Of a stretch of 64,000 bases of DNA, positions 33,341-41,846 are shown piece by piece; position 1 is the first letter of the stretch; every line of letters begins with the position of its first letter. Source of the DNA: Streptomyces typhae (GTDB taxonomy: Bacteria > Actinomycetota > Actinomycetes > Streptomycetales > Streptomycetaceae); the NCBI RefSeq assembly GCF_009755605.1, contig NZ_WPNZ01000025.1:92263-156262 (forward strand). Direction: 5' to 3'. A program made the translations under genes and the position numbers. The notes beneath the pieces were generated by a model that saw only the letters and a program-made list of their open reading frames with translations, was not told where the DNA came from and searched no databases.

Positions 33341-34819
33341 ATGCTGACAGTCCTCGGATTCGTCATGATCGCCACCTTCCTGGTGCTGATCATGATGAAG
33401 AAGATGTCGCCGATCGCGGCACTCGTGCTGATTCCCGCGCTCTTCTGCGTCTTCGTCGGAAAGGCCGCCCACCTCGGGGACTACGTCCTCGAAGGCGTCG
33501 GCAATCTCGCGCCCACGGCCGCGATGCTCATGTTCGCCATCGTGTACTTCGGCGTCATGATCGATGTCGGCCTCTTCGACCCGATCGTCCGCGGCATCCT
33601 GCGCTTCTGCAAGGCGGACCCGATGCGGATCGTGGTCGGCACCGCCGTGCTCGCCGCGATCGTCTCGCTCGACGGCGACGGCTCCACCACCTTCATGATC
33701 ACGGTCTCGGCGATGTATCCGCTCTACAAGCGGCTGAAGATGAGCCTCGTGGTGATGACCGGTGTCGCCGCCACCGCCAACGGCGTGATGAACACGCTGC
33801 CCTGGGGCGGCCCCACCGCCCGCGCGGCCACCGCCCTCAAGGTCGACGCGACCGACATCTTCGTCCCCATGATCCCGGCCCTCGCCTGCGGGCTCGTCGC
33901 TGTCTTCGTCCTCTCGTACGCTCTCGGCCTGCGGGAGCGCAAGCGGCTCGGGGTGCTGTCGCTCGACGAGGTCCTCACGGAGGAGACGGTGGCGACGCAG
34001 ACCGAGACCGAGACGGTCCTCGTCGGGGCCGGGGGCGGTACGCGTGGAGGCGCGCCCCGGGCGAACCTGACGAAGACGCCGTCGTCGTCCACAGGCACCG
34101 GTTCCAGCACGGACGCCGGCGCCCCGGGCGCGGACACCTCCGGCGGGACGGCCCAGGGAGAGGACGCTGACGACGGCTTCCAGGGGCTCGACCCCCACCG
34201 TCCCACGCTGCGCCCCAAGCTCTACTGGTTCAACGCCGGTCTGACGGTGCTCCTCCTCACCGCCATGATCATGGAGTGGCTGCCGATCCCGGTCCTGTTC
34301 CTGCTCGGCGCCGCCCTCGCCCTCACCGTCAACTTCCCGCACATGCCGGACCAGAAGGCACGTATCGCCGCCCACGCCGAGAACGTCCTCAACGTCACCG
34401 GCATGGTCTTCGCCGCCGCCGTCTTCACCGGCGTCCTCACCGGCACCGGCATGGTCGACTCCATGGCCGACTGGCTCGTCGGCACCATCCCCGACGGCAT
34501 GGGCGGTCAGATGGGCCTGGTGACCGGCCTCCTCTCGATCCCGCTCACCTACTTCATGTCCAACGACGGCTTCTACTTCGGCGTCCTGCCGGTCCTCGCC
34601 GAGGCGGGCCAGGCCCACGGCGTCTCCACCCTGGAGATCGCCCGCGCCTCCATCGCCGGACAGGCCCTGCACATGTCGAGCCCGCTCGTGCCCGCCGTGT
34701 ACGTCCTCGTGGGCATGGCCAAGGTGGAGTTCGGCGACCACACCCGCTTCACCGTCAAATGGGCCGTGCTCACCTCGCTCGTCGTGCTCGGCGCCGGCAT
34801 CCTCTTCGGCATCATCTGA
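33341..34819 (+). CDS. CitMHS family citrate/metal:H+ symporter
   Basis: 492 residues, about 12 helices. CitMHS features: opening M-L-T-V-L-G-F-V-M-I-A-T-F, then D-G-D-G-S-T-T-F-M-I-T near 110 and L-P-W-G-G-P-T-A-R near 150, both core motifs of this family. A polar insert of about 65 residues (220-285, rich in Thr, Gly and Asp) is the cytoplasmic loop. It imports citrate complexed with a divalent cation. The upstream 120 bases (33219-33340) are AT-richer and hold GTTAAC but no clear promoter. The next gene begins inside its stop codon. Confidence 0.9.
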   Translation: MLTVLGFVMIATFLVLIMMKKMSPIAALVLIPALFCVFVGKAAHLGDYVLEGVGNLAPTAAMLMFAIVYFGVMIDVGLFDPIVRGILRFCKADPMRIVVGTAVLAAIVSLDGDGSTTFMITVSAMYPLYKRLKMSLVVMTGVAATANGVMNTLPWGGPTARAATALKVDATDIFVPMIPALACGLVAVFVLSYALGLRERKRLGVLSLDEVLTEETVATQTETETVLVGAGGGTRGGAPRANLTKTPSSSTGTGSSTDAGAPGADTSGGTAQGEDADDGFQGLDPHRPTLRPKLYWFNAGLTVLLLTAMIMEWLPIPVLFLLGAALALTVNFPHMPDQKARIAAHAENVLNVTGMVFAAAVFTGVLTGTGMVDSMADWLVGTIPDGMGGQMGLVTGLLSIPLTYFMSNDGFYFGVLPVLAEAGQAHGVSTLEIARASIAGQALHMSSPLVPAVYVLVGMAKVEFGDHTRFTVKWAVLTSLVVLGAGILFGII

Positions 34820-36078
34820 TGCGGCACGGACGCGGCACCGCCGGCTCCCGGCCGCCCGGCCGGGGCTGGCTGCTGCGTCTCGTCATCGCCTTCAGCTTCG
34901 CGCAGGGTGCGGTGTCGATGGCGCGGCCCGCCGTCTCCTACCGGGCGCTGTCCCTCGGCGCCGACGAGCGGGCCGTCGGCGTCATCGCCGGGGTGTACGC
35001 GCTGCTCCCGCTGTTCGCCGCCGTACCGCTCGGCCGCCGCACCGACCACGGGCGCTGCGCACCGCTCCTGCCGGTCGGCGTCGCCCTCATCGCGGGCGGC
35101 TGCGCGCTCAGCGGCACGGCGGCGTCGCCCGGCGCGCTCGCCGCGTGGAGCGGCCTCATGGGCCTCGGCCACCTCTGCTTCGTGATCGGCGCCCAGTCCC
35201 TGGTGGCCCGGCAGTCGGCGCCCGCCGAACAGGACCGCAACTTCGGCCACTTCACCATCGGCGCCTCCCTCGGCCAGCTCGTCGGGCCCATCGCCGCGGG
35301 CGCCCTCATCGGCCCGGACATGGACCGCAGCAGCGCCCTCGCCCTGGTGGTGTCGGCCGCCGTCGCCGCGGCGGCGGTCACCTCGCTGTGGCGGATCGAG
35401 CACGACACCGGTCGCGGGGCGGTGGCAGAGGGCCCGGCGGCCGGGTCCGCCGGGCGTACGGCCAGGGTGCCCGTGCTCGGCATCCTGAGGTCCCGGGGTG
35501 TCCCTGCGGGCATCTTCATCAGCCTCGCCGTGCTGTCCGCGACGGACATCCTCACCGCCTACCTGCCCGTCGTCGGCGAGCACCGGGGCATCGCGCCCGC
35601 CACCGTCGGGATCCTGCTGAGTCTGCGCGCGGGCGCCACGATCGCCTGCCGTCTGGTGATGACACCGCTCCTCAGGATCCTCGGGCGGCGCGCGCTCATC
35701 ACCCTCACCTGTCTCCTCGGCGGGGTGCTGTGCGCCGGGATCGCGCTGCCGGTTCCCGTGTGGGGGCTCGGAGTCATGCTCGTCCTGCTCGGCTTCTGCC
35801 TCGGCGCGGGCCAGCCGCTGTCCATGACCACCGTCGTCCGGGCGGCGCCCGCCGAGGCGCGGTCCACGGCCCTCGCCCTGCGCCTGACCGGCAACCGCCT
35901 CGGCCAGGTCGCCGCTCCCGCGGGCGCCGGAGCCGTCGCGGGCGTCGCGGGAGTGGGGGCGCCGTTCCTGACCCTCGGCGCGCTGCTTCTGGTGGCCGCG
36001 GGTCTGGGGCTGCGGCGCGGGACTCCCGCACAGGAGTGCTCCGCGTCCACCGGGAGGGCCCTGGCGAAGAAAAACTAA
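34819..36078 (+). CDS. MFS transporter
   Basis: 419 residues from ATG at 34819 that overlaps the CitMHS stop by one base, so the two are an operon. Twelve predicted helices with the MFS loop 2-3 motif G-R-R-T-D-H-G-R-C near 72 and a repeat half starting near 215. Substrate not readable; sharing an operon with CitMHS hints at organic-acid or siderophore-type export, which is inference. The TAA stop lies inside an operator-like palindrome at 36072. Confidence 0.85.
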   Translation: MRHGRGTAGSRPPGRGWLLRLVIAFSFAQGAVSMARPAVSYRALSLGADERAVGVIAGVYALLPLFAAVPLGRRTDHGRCAPLLPVGVALIAGGCALSGTAASPGALAAWSGLMGLGHLCFVIGAQSLVARQSAPAEQDRNFGHFTIGASLGQLVGPIAAGALIGPDMDRSSALALVVSAAVAAAAVTSLWRIEHDTGRGAVAEGPAAGSAGRTARVPVLGILRSRGVPAGIFISLAVLSATDILTAYLPVVGEHRGIAPATVGILLSLRAGATIACRLVMTPLLRILGRRALITLTCLLGGVLCAGIALPVPVWGLGVMLVLLGFCLGAGQPLSMTTVVRAAPAEARSTALALRLTGNRLGQVAAPAGAGAVAGVAGVGAPFLTLGALLLVAAGLGLRRGTPAQECSASTGRALAKKN

Positions 36079-36090
36079 CGGCGCTAGTTT
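36072..36090. promoter_or_regulatory. TetR-type operator, motif A copy 1
   Basis: AAACTAACGGCGCTAGTTT: 8-base arms (7 of 8 complementary) around GGC, 58 bases before the aldehyde dehydrogenase ATG. Copy 2 at 39368-39386 has the same arms and 3-base spacer. The TetR gene at 38694-39350 lies between the copies and next to copy 2. Confidence 0.75.
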
Positions 36091-36147
36091 GGGTCCCTGG
36101 CGAGTGCCGGACGGCGCCCGCGCGCGGTCGTCCTCGGGAGGAACGGG

Positions 36148-37542
36148 ATGAAGGCCCACGACGGGATGTACATCGCGGGCGCGTGGCGCCCGGCCGCGAC
36201 GGGGGACACGATCCCCGTCGTGAACCCGGCCGACGAGCAGGTGATCGCCCATGTCCCCGCGGGCGGCGCGCAGGACGTGGACGCGGCCGTGCGCGCGGCC
36301 CGGACCGCGTTCCCCGCCTGGGCGGCGACCCCGCCCGCCGAACGCGCCGCGACGATCGGCGCCGTGCGCGACGGCCTCGCGGCCCGCAAGGACGAGATCG
36401 CCGGGACCGTCACCGCCGAACTGGGTGCCCCGCCCGCCTTCTCCCAGGCCGTGCACGCCGCCGTGCCGATCCTGGTCGCGGGCTCGTACGCGGAGCTCGC
36501 CGCCACGTACTCCTTCGAGGAGAGGGTCGGCAACTCCACCGTGTACGCGGAGCCGGTGGGCGTCGTAGGTGCCATCACGCCGTGGAACTACCCGCTCCAC
36601 CAGATCGTCGCCAAGGTCGCCCCGGCCCTCGCCGCGGGCTGCACGGTGGTCCTCAAGCCCGCGGAGAACACCCCGCTGACGGCGCAGCTGTTCGCGGAGA
36701 TCGTCCATGACGCGGGGCTGCCCGCGGGCATGTTCAACCTCGTCACCGGCCTCGGCCCGGTCGCGGGCCAGGCGCTCGCCGAGCACGAGGACGTGGACCT
36801 GGTGTCGTTCACCGGCTCCACGGCCGTCGGCAAGCAGATCGGCGCCGTCGCGGGCGCTGCCGTCAAGCGCGTCGCCCTCGAACTGGGCGGCAAGTCCGCC
36901 AACGTCATCCTGCCGAGCGCCGACCTGGCCAAGGCCGTCAACGTCGGCGTCGCGAACGTCATGGCCAACTCCGGCCAGACATGCAGCGCCTGGACCCGGA
37001 TGCTGGTGGACGCCGCGCGCTACGACGAGGCGGTGGAGCTCGCCGGAGCCGCCGCGGCCAAGTACGGCGACCGCATCGGCCCGGTGGTGAGCGAGCGGCA
37101 GCGGGCACGCGTGCGCGGCTACATCGAGCGCGGCATCGAGGAGGGCGCCCGCCTCGTCGCGGGCGGCCCCGACGCCCCCCGCGACCGCGGCTACTACGTC
37201 CGCCCGACGGTCTTCGCCGACGTCACCCCGGACATGACCGTCGCCCAGGAGGAGATCTTCGGCCCGGTCGTCTCGCTCCTGCGGTACGAGGACGAGGACG
37301 AGGACGAGGCCGAAGCCATCGCCAACGGCACCGTGTACGGCCTCGCGGGCGCGGTGTGGGCGGGGGACGAGGCGGAGGCCGCCGCGTTCGCCCGGAGGCT
37401 GCATACCGGGCAGGTCGACATCAACGGCGGCAGCTTCAACCCGCTGGCGCCGTTCGGCGGGTACAAGCAGTCCGGGGTGGGCCGGGAACTCGGCGCCCAC
37501 GGACTCGCCGAGTACCTCCAGACGAAGTCCCTCCAGTTCTGA
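36148..37542 (+). CDS. NAD(P)+-dependent aldehyde dehydrogenase
   Basis: 464 residues. Family motifs: T-P-W-N-Y-P near 150, catalytic base Glu in L-E-L-G-G-K-S near 250, nucleophile Cys in N-S-G-Q-T-C-S near 278, E-E-I-F-G-P-V near 370 and the C-terminal F-G-G-Y-K-Q-S-G-V-G-R-E. Oxidises an aldehyde to the acid in the cytoplasm. RBS GGGAGGAA precedes the ATG. It pairs with the alcohol dehydrogenase 59 bases downstream, so an alcohol-to-acid route is likely, under the motif A operator. Confidence 0.92.
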   Translation: MKAHDGMYIAGAWRPAATGDTIPVVNPADEQVIAHVPAGGAQDVDAAVRAARTAFPAWAATPPAERAATIGAVRDGLAARKDEIAGTVTAELGAPPAFSQAVHAAVPILVAGSYAELAATYSFEERVGNSTVYAEPVGVVGAITPWNYPLHQIVAKVAPALAAGCTVVLKPAENTPLTAQLFAEIVHDAGLPAGMFNLVTGLGPVAGQALAEHEDVDLVSFTGSTAVGKQIGAVAGAAVKRVALELGGKSANVILPSADLAKAVNVGVANVMANSGQTCSAWTRMLVDAARYDEAVELAGAAAAKYGDRIGPVVSERQRARVRGYIERGIEEGARLVAGGPDAPRDRGYYVRPTVFADVTPDMTVAQEEIFGPVVSLLRYEDEDEDEAEAIANGTVYGLAGAVWAGDEAEAAAFARRLHTGQVDINGGSFNPLAPFGGYKQSGVGRELGAHGLAEYLQTKSLQF

Positions 37543-37601
37543 GCCCAGGCTCCGAGCTGCGCTTCCGCTCCCCGACCCCCTCTTCCCAGGAGTACGCCAC
37601 C

Positions 37602-38687
37602 GTGGTCCGCGTCCGCGCCGCCGTCCTGCCCGCCGTCGGCTCTCCCCTGGAGATCACCGACATCGACCTGCCCGAGCCGGGGCCCGGCCAGGTGCGGGTG
37701 CGTCTTGCCGCGGCCGGGGTGTGCCACTCCGACCTGTCGCTGTCCGACGGGACGATGCGGGTGCCCGTGCCCGCGGTGCTCGGGCACGAGGGGGCGGGCA
37801 CGGTGGTGGCCGTCGGTGCGGGCGTCGGGCATGTCGCGCCCGGCGCCGGGGTCGTCCTCAACTGGGCCCCGTCCTGCGGCCGCTGCCACGCCTGCGGGCT
37901 CGGCGAGGTGTGGCTGTGCGGCGCCGCGCTCACGGGTGCGGGGACGGTGTACGCGCGCCGGGCCGACGGCACCGAGCTGTACCCCGGTCTGAACGTGGCG
38001 GCGTTCGCGGAGGAGACGGTGGTCCCGGCCGCCTGTGTGCTGCCGGCGCCCGACGGGGTGCCGCTGACCGACGCCGCCCTGCTCGGCTGCGCGGTGCTGA
38101 CCGGGTACGGGGCCGTGCACCACTCCGCACGGGTGCGCACCGGTGAGACGGTGGCCGTGTTCGGCGTCGGCGGGGTGGGGCTCGCCGCCCTCCAGGCCGC
38201 GCGGATCGCCGGGGCGGCGCAGATCGTCGCCGTCGACGTGTCGCCGGAGAAGGAGGAGCTGGCGCGGGCCGCCGGGGCCACGGAGTACGTGGTGGCCTCC
38301 GACACCACCGCCCGCGACATCCGGAAGCTGAGCGGCGGGCACGGGGTGGACGTGGCCGTGGAGTGTGTGGGCCGTGCCGTGACGATCCGTGCCGCCTGGG
38401 AGTCCACGCGGCGCGGTGGCCGCACCACGGTCGTCGGCATCGGCGGCAAGGACCAGCAGGTCGCCTTCAACGCCCTGGAGATCTTCCACTGGGGCCGCAC
38501 CCTGTCCGGCTGCGTCTACGGCAATTCCGACCCCGCCGCGGACCTCCCCGTCCTGGCCGCCCACATCCGCGCCGGCGGCCTCGACCTCGCCGCCCTCGTC
38601 ACCGACCGCATCACCCTCGACGACATCCCGAAGGCCTTCGGGAACATGCTGGCGGGCAGGGGCGGGCGGGCCCTGGTGGTCTTCTGA
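37602..38687 (+). CDS. Zn-dependent medium-chain alcohol dehydrogenase
   Basis: 361 residues from GTG at 37602 with AGGAG ten bases upstream. Catalytic zinc ligands: C-H-S-D near 40 and G-H-E-G-A-G near 63. Structural zinc cysteines C-G-R-C-H-A-C-G-L-G-E-V-W-L-C near 90-105. Rossmann G-V-G-G-V-G near 187 and D near 210 for NAD. It oxidises an alcohol whose aldehyde product the preceding enzyme can take. Convergent with the TetR gene that ends at 38694, only six bases away. Confidence 0.9.
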   Translation: MVRVRAAVLPAVGSPLEITDIDLPEPGPGQVRVRLAAAGVCHSDLSLSDGTMRVPVPAVLGHEGAGTVVAVGAGVGHVAPGAGVVLNWAPSCGRCHACGLGEVWLCGAALTGAGTVYARRADGTELYPGLNVAAFAEETVVPAACVLPAPDGVPLTDAALLGCAVLTGYGAVHHSARVRTGETVAVFGVGGVGLAALQAARIAGAAQIVAVDVSPEKEELARAAGATEYVVASDTTARDIRKLSGGHGVDVAVECVGRAVTIRAAWESTRRGGRTTVVGIGGKDQQVAFNALEIFHWGRTLSGCVYGNSDPAADLPVLAAHIRAGGLDLAALVTDRITLDDIPKAFGNMLAGRGGRALVVF

Positions 38688-38693
38688 GCCCGC

Positions 38694-39350
38694 TCACCCC
38701 GCGGGCGCGGCAGTGAGGCCCGCGTACTGGAGTTCCAAGCCGTCGAGCAGCGCCCGCAACCCCGCCTCGAAGGCCCGCTCGTCCACGACGTGCTGATGCT
38801 CGACGAGCAGATGCGCCTGCCCGAGGTGCGGGTAGTCGGCGGGGTCGTACGCGGTCTCGTCGTCGACGAAACCGCCGGCGAAGGAGCCGAGCGCGGAGCC
38901 CATGATGAAGTACCGCATGAGCGCCCCCACCGACGTGGCCTGGGCGGGCGGCCACCCCGCGTCGACCATCGCGCCGAACATCGCGTCGGCGAGCCGCAGC
39001 CCGGCGGGGCGCCGCCCCGGCCCGCGGGCCAGGACGGGCACGATGTTCGGATGCAGGGTGAGGGCCGCGCGGTAGGAGACGGCCCAGTCGTGCAGCGCGC
39101 TGCGCCACCCGCGCCCGTCCTCGAACATCGACAGGTCCACCTGCGCGCTGACCGAGTCGGCGACCGCTTCGAGGATCTGGTCCTTGGTGCGGAAGTGGTT
39201 GTAGAGGGAGGGCCCGCTGACGCCGAGCTCGGCGGCGAGGCGGCGGGTGGACAGCGCCGTCAGACCCTCGGCGTCCACGAGGGCGCGCGCCGCGTCGACG
39301 ATGCGATCTCGGCTGAGGAGGGGCTTGCGCGGTCGGGCCATGCGGCACAT
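38694..39350 (-). CDS. TetR-family regulator, likely acts on motif A
   Basis: 218 residues. Helix-turn-helix at about 8-55: R-D-R-I-V-D-A-A-R-A-L-V-D-A-E-G, S-T-R-R-L-A-A-E-L-G-V-S-G-P-S-L-Y-N-H-F-R-T-K-D. The C-terminal part resembles TetR_C ligand domains. ATG at 39350 is 18 bases from the palindrome at 39368, so autoregulation together with the divergent acyl-CoA dehydrogenase is likely, and the matching site at 36072 suggests that the aldehyde/alcohol dehydrogenase operon is a second target. Confidence 0.88.
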   Translation of the reverse strand: MCRMARPRKPLLSRDRIVDAARALVDAEGLTALSTRRLAAELGVSGPSLYNHFRTKDQILEAVADSVSAQVDLSMFEDGRGWRSALHDWAVSYRAALTLHPNIVPVLARGPGRRPAGLRLADAMFGAMVDAGWPPAQATSVGALMRYFIMGSALGSFAGGFVDDETAYDPADYPHLGQAHLLVEHQHVVDERAFEAGLRALLDGLELQYAGLTAAPAG

Positions 39351-39367
39351 AGTAGGGCTGCCGATAG

Positions 39368-39386
39368 AAACTAGCAGTGCTAATTT
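39368..39386. promoter_or_regulatory. TetR-type operator, motif A copy 2
   Basis: AAACTAGCAGTGCTAATTT: 8-base arms, 7 of 8 complementary, spacer AGT. It lies in the divergent gap between TetR (start 39350) and acyl-CoA dehydrogenase (start 39428), so it can control both. Confidence 0.78.
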
Positions 39387-39427
39387 AAGGTCCGGAAGAC
39401 GCTGCTTCGCAGTCCGGAGGACGGGGA

Positions 39428-40588
39428 GTGCCCGCGATGAACCTGGAGCTCGGTCCGGAGCAGGAGGCCGTCCGGCGGCTCGCCGAGGACTTCGTCGCGC
39501 GCGAGATCACCCCGCACGTGACCGCCTGGGACCGCGCCGAGAGCGTCGACAAGTCGATCGTGCGGCGCCTCGGCGACATCGGCTTCCTCGGCCTGACGAT
39601 CGACGAGGAGTACGGCGGCTCGGGCGGCGACCACCTCGCGTACTGCCTGGTGACGGAGGAGCTGGGGCGGGGCGACTCCTCGGTGCGCGGCATCGTGTCG
39701 GTCTCCCTCGGCCTGGTGGCCAAGTCCGTCGCGGCCTGGGGGAGCGAGGAGCAGAAGCGGCGCTGGCTGCCGGGCCTGACGTCCGGGGAGTACGTCGGCT
39801 GCTTCGGGCTCACCGAACCCGGCACCGGCTCCGACGCGGGGAACCTGGCCACCCGGGCCGTCCGCGACGGGGACGCGTACGTCGTCAACGGGTCCAAGAT
39901 GTTCATCACGAACGGGACCTGGGCCGACGTGGTGCTCCTCTTCGCGCGCACCAACGACACCCCGGGCCGCAAGGGCGTCTCCGCCTTCCTCGTGCCCACG
40001 AGCACCCCGGGACTCACCCGCAGGGCCGTGCACGGCAAGCTCGGCCTGCGCGGCCAGGCCACCGCCGAGCTGGTCCTCGATGACGTACGGGTGCCCGCCG
40101 ACGCCATGCTGGGCGACGAGGGCAAGGGCTTCGCGGTCGCGATGTCGGCCCTCGCCAAGGGGCGGATGTCGGTCGCCGCCGGCTGTGTGGGCATCGCCCG
40201 TGCGGCCCTCGACGCGGCCGTCGGGTACGCGGGGGAGCGCGAGCAGTTCGGCAAGAGCATCGCCCGGCACCAGCTCGTGCAGGAGCTGATCAGCGACATC
40301 GCCGTGGACGTCGACGCCGCCCGTCTCCTCACCTGGCGGGTCGCCGACCTGATAGACCGGGGCCTGCCGTTCGCCACCGAGTCCGCCAAGGCCAAGCTGT
40401 TCGCCTCGGAGGCCGCGGTGCGCGCCGCGAACAACGCGCTCCAGGTGTTCGGCGGCTACGGCTACATCGACGAGTACCCGGTGGGCAAACTCCTGCGCGA
40501 CGCCCGCGTGATGACCCTCTACGAAGGCACGAGCCAGATACAGAAGCTGGTCATCGGGCGGGCGCTGACGGGCGTCTCGGCGTTCTGA
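39428..40588 (+). CDS. Acyl-CoA dehydrogenase
   Basis: 386 residues from GTG at 39428 (GGAGG seven bases upstream; an ATG at 39437 is also possible). ACAD motifs: G-C-F-G-L-T-E-P-G-T-G-S-D near 130 for FAD, A-K-L-F-A-S-E-A near 325, and the catalytic Glu in L-Y-E-G-T-S-Q-I-Q-K near 366. It introduces a double bond into an acyl-CoA, passing electrons to ETF. Its place with aldehyde and alcohol dehydrogenases under the same palindrome suggests that the acid product is activated and beta-oxidised, but no ligase is nearby. Confidence 0.92.
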   Translation: MPAMNLELGPEQEAVRRLAEDFVAREITPHVTAWDRAESVDKSIVRRLGDIGFLGLTIDEEYGGSGGDHLAYCLVTEELGRGDSSVRGIVSVSLGLVAKSVAAWGSEEQKRRWLPGLTSGEYVGCFGLTEPGTGSDAGNLATRAVRDGDAYVVNGSKMFITNGTWADVVLLFARTNDTPGRKGVSAFLVPTSTPGLTRRAVHGKLGLRGQATAELVLDDVRVPADAMLGDEGKGFAVAMSALAKGRMSVAAGCVGIARAALDAAVGYAGEREQFGKSIARHQLVQELISDIAVDVDAARLLTWRVADLIDRGLPFATESAKAKLFASEAAVRAANNALQVFGGYGYIDEYPVGKLLRDARVMTLYEGTSQIQKLVIGRALTGVSAF

Positions 40589-40603
40589 GCCGGCACCCAC
40601 TTG

Positions 40604-40619
40604 CCTAAGCGCTTGCTCA
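40604..40619. promoter_or_regulatory. TetR-type operator, motif B copy 1
   Basis: CTAAGCGCTTGCTCA at 40605-40619 matches 15 of 15 bases at 41778-41792. The core AAGCGCTT is symmetrical and the flanks nearly so (AGC-AAGCGCTT-GCT ideal). It lies 45 bases upstream of the TetR ATG at 40664. Confidence 0.75.
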
Positions 40620-40663
40620 CCTTCAGGGTAGGGTGTCTGTCCTGATCGGTGGAAGGAGCCCGC

Positions 40664-41293
40664 ATGGGTGCGGCGAAGGAGACCCTCGGCGAGGAACAGC
40701 CCTGGGCCGAGGTCAGTCCCGACGCGGCGAGGCGGCTGCTGATCGCCGCCGTCGAGGCCTTCGCCGAGCGCGGCTATCACGCCACGACCACCCGGGACAT
40801 CGCGGGCCGCGCCGGCATGAGCCCCGCCGCGCTCTACATCCACTACAAGACCAAGGAAGAGCTGCTCCACCGCATCAGCAGGCTCGGGCACGACAAGGCG
40901 CTCGACATCCTGCGCTCCGCCGCCGACGGCGAGGGCACCCCGGCCGAGCGGCTCTCCGACGCCGTCCGCTCCTTCGTCCGCTGGCACGCCGGGCACCATA
41001 TGACCGCCCGGGTCGTGCAGTACGAACTCGACGCCCTCGGCGCCGAGCACCGCACCGAGATCGTGGCGCTGCGCAGGCAGTCCGACGCGGCGGTGCGGGA
41101 GATCATCAACGACGGCGTGCGGGCGGGCGACTTCGACGTGCCCGACGTGCCCGGCACCACGCTCGCGGTGCTCTCCCTGTGCATCGACGTCGCCCGCTGG
41201 TTCAACGTCGCGGGGCGCCGGACGCCGGACGAGGTCGGCGCGACGTACGCCGACCTCGTGCTGCGGATGGTGGGGGCCGCGCCTCAGAAGTAG
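40664..41293 (+). CDS. TetR-family regulator, likely acts on motif B
   Basis: 209 residues from ATG at 40664 with GGAAGGAG five bases upstream. HTH at about 27-75: L-L-I-A-A-V-E-A-F-A-E-R-G-Y-H-A-T-T-T-R-D-I-A-G-R-A-G-M-S-P-A-A-L-Y-I-H-Y-K-T-K. The ligand domain resembles regulators of fatty acid/acyl-CoA genes (F-V-R-W-H-A-G-H-H). Its end overlaps the convergent MaoC gene by 10 bases, and identical palindromes precede both genes. Confidence 0.88.
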   Translation: MGAAKETLGEEQPWAEVSPDAARRLLIAAVEAFAERGYHATTTRDIAGRAGMSPAALYIHYKTKEELLHRISRLGHDKALDILRSAADGEGTPAERLSDAVRSFVRWHAGHHMTARVVQYELDALGAEHRTEIVALRRQSDAAVREIINDGVRAGDFDVPDVPGTTLAVLSLCIDVARWFNVAGRRTPDEVGATYADLVLRMVGAAPQK

Positions 41294-41751
41294 TAGCGCG
41301 ACACCGACTCCGCCACGCACGCGGGCTTGTCGCCGCCGTCCTCGCGCTCCACGGTCACACGCGCCGTGACCTGGACGCCGTCGTCCTTGGTCGGCTCGAC
41401 CGCCGTCAGGACCGCGGTCGCCCGCAGCCGCGAGCCGACCGGCACGGTCGCGGGGAAACGGACCTTGTTCGTGCCGTAGTTGAGGCCCATCCTCATGCCC
41501 TCCACCCGCATCACCTGCGGAACCAGGGCGGGCAGCAGGGACAGCGTCAGATAGCCGTGCGCGATCGTCGTCCCGAAGGGGCCCGCGGCCGCCTTCCCGG
41601 GGTCCACGTGGATCCACTGGTGGTCACCGGTGGCGTCCGCGAACAGGTCGACGCGCTTCTGGTCGATCTCCAGCCAATCGCTGTACCCGAGCTGCTCGCC
41701 GACGGCGGCGCGCAGCTCGTCGGCTGACGTGAAGATCCTCGGCTCTGCCAT
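41284..41751 (-). CDS. MaoC-like (R)-hydratase/dehydratase
   Basis: 155 residues, the length of a single hot-dog fold. Catalytic pattern D-x4-H near residues 36-50: F-A-D-A-T-G-D-H-Q-W-I-H-V-D, then G-P-F-G-T-T-I-A-H-G-Y-L-T-L near 62. It adds water to or removes it from an enoyl-CoA. ATG at 41751. The operator-like motif B copy at 41777 is 26 bases upstream, suggesting control by the convergent TetR. Confidence 0.92.
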   Translation of the reverse strand: MAEPRIFTSADELRAAVGEQLGYSDWLEIDQKRVDLFADATGDHQWIHVDPGKAAAGPFGTTIAHGYLTLSLLPALVPQVMRVEGMRMGLNYGTNKVRFPATVPVGSRLRATAVLTAVEPTKDDGVQVTARVTVEREDGGDKPACVAESVSRYYF

Positions 41752-41776
41752 GTCCCGGCCTCCCGGACGTCGGTGT

Positions 41777-41792
41777 ACTAAGCGCTTGCTCA
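41777..41792. promoter_or_regulatory. TetR-type operator, motif B copy 2
   Basis: Same 15-base sequence as 40605-40619. It lies between the divergent MaoC (start 41751) and SoxR (start 41847) genes, closer to MaoC. Confidence 0.75.
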
Positions 41793-41846
41793 GCATGCGG
41801 GGTGCCGCCGACCGCTGTCAACGCGCCGGCCAGTAGGCTTCGAGGA

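Noticed and set aside
39428..41617. Minus-strand frames opposite the acyl-CoA dehydrogenase
   Set aside because: Shadow of the real gene; no family features and no ribosome site.
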